From Phallus indusiatus (Eukaryota > Basidiomycota > Agaricomycetes > Phallales > Phallaceae): DNA of 64,000 nucleotides. Positions 59,247-64,000 of the stretch are shown here, piece after piece. The notes below the pieces were generated by a model. The model did no database searches. It was not told the origin of the DNA and saw only the letters and a list, made by a program, of their open reading frames with translations. The stretch is taken from positions 62,001-126,000 of the forward strand of contig JAQFWX010000090.1 of assembly GCA_027605045.1 (NCBI GenBank), given 5' to 3'. The translations under genes were made by a program, and so were the position numbers. The number at the start of each line of letters is the position of its first letter. The stretch's first letter is position 1.

Positions 59247-61150
59247 ATGCGACTCAGCTTCAGTTCCCTTGTATCTTTATCGTTGAGCCTATTGTCTCTT
59301 CAGCTCGTCGCTGGTACCCCAGGCTCAGTGTTACAGCCTAGAAGGACGACATCCATTCTCAATGGTAGGCATATTCCACATTCTTACACCATCGCATTGT
59401 TCTGAGAAAAATGTTGCAGATCCGGCTGGTCAGCCTCCCTTGCCTGCTCCTGCAGCAGCTGCAGCAGCCGCTTCCCAATTGTCTTTGAATCTCGATAATA
59501 TTCAAGGTGATATATTGTCAGTATATTTACCACAGATTGATGTGCTATCGAAGTCTGAGTTATTTCTACCAGGATCGGAATGAAAAAGAAACAAGAAGTG
59601 TTTCTTTTCTTTTCAATCAATAATGCAAAAAGCTTCAAGCAAAGGATGAAGCTTCTTGCCCTCACTGTAACAACGACAACTCAACTCTTGGATGTCTCGA
59701 AACAACCCAACGCAGCTGTCAATGTGGCATTTTCCCAAACCGGTCTTTCTGCACTTGGAATTACCGACTCTCTTAACGACACCATATATACTAATGGCCA
59801 GTTCGCCGATGCCACTAATTTAGGTGATCCTGGTACTAATAACTGGGTCAATGCTTTCCAAGGCACCAATATCCACGGCGTATTTTTGCTGGCTTCTGAC
59901 AGTCTGGCGCTCATTAACGTTGAAATTGCTGCCGTAAAGCTTCTTTTTGGAAATTCTATCACCGAGGTGTATAGATTAGCCGGTCAAGCACGTCCAGGTG
60001 CCGAAGAAGGTCATGAGCGTACGTCCTATTAACACAATTATTTTTCGAATGAATTGGTATTTATCTACTTTCTGTCCAGATTTCGGTTTCCTTGATGGTA
60101 TTAGTCAACCCGCCATCAATGGCTTCGGCAGCCCTCTTCCCGGTCAGACCCCCATTGATCCTGGTCATATCCTGCTCGGCGAAACTGGCGATTCTCTTAC
60201 ACGTCCAGCATGGGCGAAAGATGGCTCTTTCCTTGCTTTCCGTCAACTCAAGCAGCTCGTACCAGAATTCAACCAATTCCTTGCGAACAACCCTCTCAAC
60301 GTAAGCGGCCTCACTCCCGCCCAAGGCTCAGATCTATTAGGCGCACGAATGGTAGGACGCTGGAAGAGTGTCAGTAATTTCTTCAATTTTGAATTTCATA
60401 TTGCTCATTCGGTTAACATAATGATATTCAGGGTGCTCCTGTTGATCTTTCTCCCTTGGTCGACGACCCGGCATTGGGCGCTGATCCCCAACGGAACAAC
60501 TTCTTCAATTACTCGCACCCCGGATTCAATTTGTCTTCAGACCAATCCCATTGCCCCTTCTCCGCCCACATTAGGAAAACTGCTCCCCGATCTGATTTTA
60601 ATCCCGTCAATGTTAATAATCACATCATCCGTGCTGGTATTCCCTACGGACCGGAAGGTATGCGTTTATGCACGCTATCTTTTGACTTTTATATTAACAA
60701 GAAATATAGTGTCCTCGAAGGAGGCAAATACAAATACGACTATCACTGAACGAGGTCTCGCGTTTGGTGAGTCATATATTTACATGTTACTATTGCCCAC
60801 ACTCTGAACACTTCGTCAGTTTCATATCAGTCCAATATATCACAAGGATTCCGTTTCCTCCAAATGGCATGGGCAAACAACCCCAAGTGATTAACTCTTT
60901 CCTCTACTTTATGGTTTATATTTAACTCGATTCCCCCGTTTGTAGCTTCATCTTCGGGAAGAGCGATCCCACACCCGGATTCGACCCCATCATCGGTGCA
61001 AACAAAGGCCAAAGTCGTTTTACCTCCGGTCTGGATCCCAGCAACCCCAACAGAGATTTCACATTCACGACTGACTTTGTTGTATCGCGTGGTGGAGAGT
61101 ATTTCTTCTCCCCTTCGATTTCTGCTTTGAAGACGATATTCTCCAATTGA
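59247..61150 (+). CDS. Secreted dye-decolorizing peroxidase (DyP)
   Basis: Eight exons: 59247-59364, 59420-59516, 59573-60018, 60080-60369, 60432-60657, 60710-60766, 60820-60886 and 60946-61150; sum 1506 nt, 501 residues. A signal peptide (MRLSFSSLVSLSLSLLSLQL) and a probable propeptide with an eight-Ala run precede the domain start LNLDNIQGDIL. The DyP GxxDG motif with the distal Asp is GFLDGISQP. The heme-binding block is CPFSAHIRKT, with the proximal His. The distal Arg is likely in VVSRGGEYFFSPS near the C-terminus. Length fits fungal DyPs of about 500 residues. The enzyme is an extracellular heme peroxidase that uses H2O2 to oxidise dyes, phenolics and possibly lignin-derived compounds. 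The start is the first ATG after the TATA box, and the signal peptide begins there. Confidence 0.95.
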
Positions 61151-61619
61151 GAGTTCTGATTCGGACTTGGTGCTGTAGTAGAACTGATAATGTTGTGGGA
61201 TGTAAAGTTTTTTAATCCTAATCTTATAAACTATATAGGATCTAGCAGTCATTATTTAGGTGGTATTTATGTTGTTGTAATTCGGTAGTTTTTAATGTTA
61301 TGTGTTTATTTTAAAAATGTGCGTGTTCCTGCTTAGGAGAAGTACTAGGTTGATAAACTCGATATGCATCCGCATCGGCTCAAATATTATTTCGTTCGGA
61401 TCAAAACAACGGAAAGCCATCATGTCAAGTGGGAGTAGAGATCGTCAGCTGACTTGTTGAGCATCTGACAGTATAATTAAGTTTCATCTCATCGTTCTGA
61501 CTTGCTTGTCCTCGAGCAGTGTCCCAGTACGCATTATTGCTCACTCAATATTATTAAGTGTGAGTTGTACTACGCATATTAAAGCATCTCATAGAGTTTG
61601 CAATCACGAAATACCAATA
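61151..61619. other. Intergenic between convergent DyP and NOP12
   Basis: About 470 bp between two 3' ends. Nothing recognised. Confidence 0.5.
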
Positions 61620-63845
61620 CTATTTCTTCATATTTCGTTTTGCAAGGCTTTTTTCACTTCGTAATCGTGTTTTCTTGCCCCCACTACCTGACTGAGCTTT
61701 TTTACCGGCGGTAGAACCTTTTCTTTGACGATGTCGCTGCTTGTCGTCCAATTTTTCGGCACCAGTTTTACCTTTTGTTTGCGATTTAGCTTGTTTTTTG
61801 GCAAGTCTCCGCTCGAGGCGAGCAGAATCCGCTGCTTTAACAGCTTTTCGCTCTTCTTTTGAAAGTGAGGCGAGTTTCGCTCCAAGGTTTGGATCGCCTT
61901 TTGGAATTACGACTGGGGTGTGTTGCACTTTCGGTGACTTGGTTTTAACGGACGTGGACTTCGTCTTAGTTTTTGCTTGCGACGATTTGTCCTTGGATGG
62001 TTTGACCACGGGCATTGATTTTGGCGTTGCTCCCGGAAGACCTTTGCATTTTTGGAGTCGAAGCTTGCGCTTGGCAAATTTGACGCTCCCAGGCTCTAAA
62101 GCCAGAATTTCGTCGACACAATCGCGGTCCTGGCGTTGTCAACGTGAGAAAGCTTGCTCAAAAAATGAATGAAGTCACGTACAATAAACCTGACATACGC
62201 GAATCCTTTCCCCATTTGCGTCTCTTTGTCTCTGATTACTCTGACGCTCTTGACCCACGATTTTTTTTCGGGAGCGGATGCTTCATCATCATCTTCGCTT
62301 ATCGATTTGTTTTCTGGTTCATTTCTTTCCTTTGAGACGAGAGTATCAAAAAAGGTCCGGAGATCTTCCTCCTTGGATGCGAAATCTAGATTTCCGACGA
62401 ACAGCGTACAATGAGGATCCACCAAAGTCTCCAAATTGATATGATTCTTCTCGCTCTCAGGCAGACCGCCTCTCCATTGACCGACACGGTCCATTCTGAG
62501 AGTCCGAGACATGAAAACAACACCGTTGCCTTTTTCAACAAGCAATCGGGCAGCTTCCGCAGGGTGCAGGCCTGAAGAATCATTGCCAGCATCTTCAGGA
62601 ATATGCGCAAACACAACGTATGCATTCGCACTATCCACTTCGTTATGAAATTCCTGTTTGTAAAAAGCTACGCGCTTGCGTTGGGCAGGGGTAAGCGTCG
62701 GCTGAGTAGACTTCTGTTGCTGGTCGTTGTCTGATGAATCGCCATCCTTCTTTCGTTTTCCTCCGGCACCTTTTTTCGTTTCTTCCTCAGTATTTCGCCA
62801 CGTTTCGGCTCGCTCCATTTGTCGCTTTTCCTTGGTCGATATTTCTGGTTTATTTTCTTCTTTCAAAGAACTCGTAGGCGCTGAGAAAGCAATCGAACGG
62901 AAACGAATTGACTCGATCTTTGCTTGTGGAACTAATTGGAGAATATATCGTTTGAGTTGCTTTTGAGCAGGCTACAAATTGCGTATAAGCATGAAAAAAC
63001 TTGAAATAATAGATAACTTGTGCATACTCGCGATTTTACAATGTCAATCGAAACATTCCCAATGAAGACGGTTCTAGCATCCCTTTGTGCGGGTGTTTCA
63101 TCCGGAAGAACGTACTTGACTTTTTTGGTTTTCTTCTTTCTTGTCCGAGTTTCTGTTTCGTGCCTTGGCGGAGGGGCGTTGATATCATAATCCTCGTCTT
63201 CACTTTCAGAACCATCATTCTTTTCATCGTCGCTGTCGTCGCTCCAGGCATCGCTATTTGCGTTGGTATCCTCCTCAGACGGTGAGTCACTTTGAGGCCC
63301 GGGTACCTTCTTGAGAGCAGAGGTCCGTCGAAGATACCTGTCCTCCAATGCAGGATCGTTCTCTTCAGCTTCGCTATCTGATTCCCCATTGCTTCCACGC
63401 GCCAATAATCGCTTCTTTTCCTTTCGAGCTTTTGAAATATGTTTTGCGGGTGCTTTGTCGGAATTCTTCGGACTTTTGGGTAGTCCCGGGGCATCAGGTT
63501 TTTGTCGTTTCGCGGAGCTCGGAGGTAAATTTTTTGCAGAAGGTTCAGCTCTCTTGCGTTTAAGAGTGTCATCTACAGCATCTTCTCTGTGAGAAGCGGT
63601 TACTTTAGGGAGAATTTGCGCCGGGGTAGGTTGCAATGGAGGTTGTACAGGCTTGGAAGTTTAATTATCCTCAAAAAACAGGCAATTCTTTGAGGATATT
63701 CACTAACCTGTGATAAAAAGAGCGTGTCTAGTTCATTATCCACCTTTTCATTATCCCCTTTGAGAAGTAGGGAGGCTAAACTCATGATGCCTGGAAGCCG
63801 CACCGTCGAGGCTTGTTGAGCTGTGTCGCTTACGTGATGTGACAT
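61620..63845 (-). CDS. NOP12: Nop12-like nucleolar RNA-binding protein (RBM34 family)
   Basis: Four exons on the minus strand: 63845..63708, 63651..63028, 62971..62183 and 62129..61620; sum 2061 nt, 686 residues. The N-terminal third is charged, with acidic runs (SDDSDDEKNDGSESEDEDYD) and basic clusters (KRKRAEP, RTRKKKTKKVKYVLP). RRM1 begins ARTVFIGNVSIDIVKS and continues across the intron with QKQLKRYILQLVP. RRM2 has CTLFVGNLDF (RNP2) and MGKGFAYVRFI (RNP1). The end is Lys-rich (AKRKLRLQKCKGLPG and a basic tail), fitting nucleolar targeting. Nop12 acts in pre-25S rRNA processing and 60S subunit assembly. The ATG at 63845 is the first in-frame ATG; no signs of decay. Confidence 0.9.
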
Positions 63846-64000
63846 ACGCAACTTTTCACCCTGATTTTATACACACGTCTGAAGTATCATCTTCAGATTG
63901 AAGATTTCGCTAGACGTTCTTAAAGGTATCTGAATTCCTTATGGTGTATTAATAGCAGTATCTGAATTTTGAAAATTAGTATATTTGGGGTTGGCGGATT
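63846..64000. other. Upstream region of NOP12
   Basis: Only 155 bp to the window edge. No motif assigned. Confidence 0.4.

Noticed and set aside
62727..63592. Several plus-strand ORFs of 60-93 codons
   Set aside because: They are antisense to NOP12 exons.

Overview
The window is nuclear DNA from a filamentous basidiomycete, most likely a mushroom-forming Agaricomycete. Genes are cut by many short introns (about 50-60 bp, GT..AG). The conserved genes (UBA2, CHK1, NOP12, a multi-exon P450, a secreted DyP peroxidase) fit a basidiomycete, and the most striking content is a cluster of NACHT/WD-repeat NLR-like (STAND) genes of the kind expanded in Agaricomycetes. No species is assigned.

The window has two parts. 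From 1 to about 44 kb it is an accessory, duplication-rich region. It holds a small C2H2 zinc-finger gene (1.3-1.7 kb, minus), a decayed TKL-type kinase (3.3-4.2 kb, minus), and four NLR-like loci: NLR1 (8.76-14.77 kb, +), NLR2 (18.82-21.57 kb, +, frameshifted and without a WD domain), NLR3 (26.59-32.57 kb, +) and NLR4 (38.21-43.58 kb, minus). A single-exon fragment of a fifth copy lies at 37.15 kb (+). NLR1 and NLR3 sit in two direct copies of a segment of about 10-11 kb (4.33-15.4 and 23.25-33.07 kb). Between NLR3 and NLR4 lie a large inverted repeat, an F-box-like gene with a coding minisatellite, and a possible LTR remnant. From 44 to 49 kb the DNA is almost gene-free.

From 49 to 64 kb the window is conserved, housekeeping-like sequence: a microsomal cytochrome P450 (+), the SUMO E1 subunit UBA2 (minus), checkpoint kinase CHK1 (minus), a secreted dye-decolorizing peroxidase (+) and the ribosome-biogenesis RNA-binding protein NOP12 (minus).

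The intact NLR loci share one design. A C2-like domain is spread over small exons, followed by a helical region, a NACHT NTPase with clear Walker A and B motifs in one long exon, and about 13-14 degenerate WD-type blades (probably two propellers) in the next exon, closed by a short conserved last exon. Exon models for NLR1, NLR3 and NLR4 are in frame and add to multiples of three (1795, 1787 and 1619 residues). By family knowledge such proteins are candidate intracellular receptors for non-self or heterokaryon recognition; the role of these copies is inferred.
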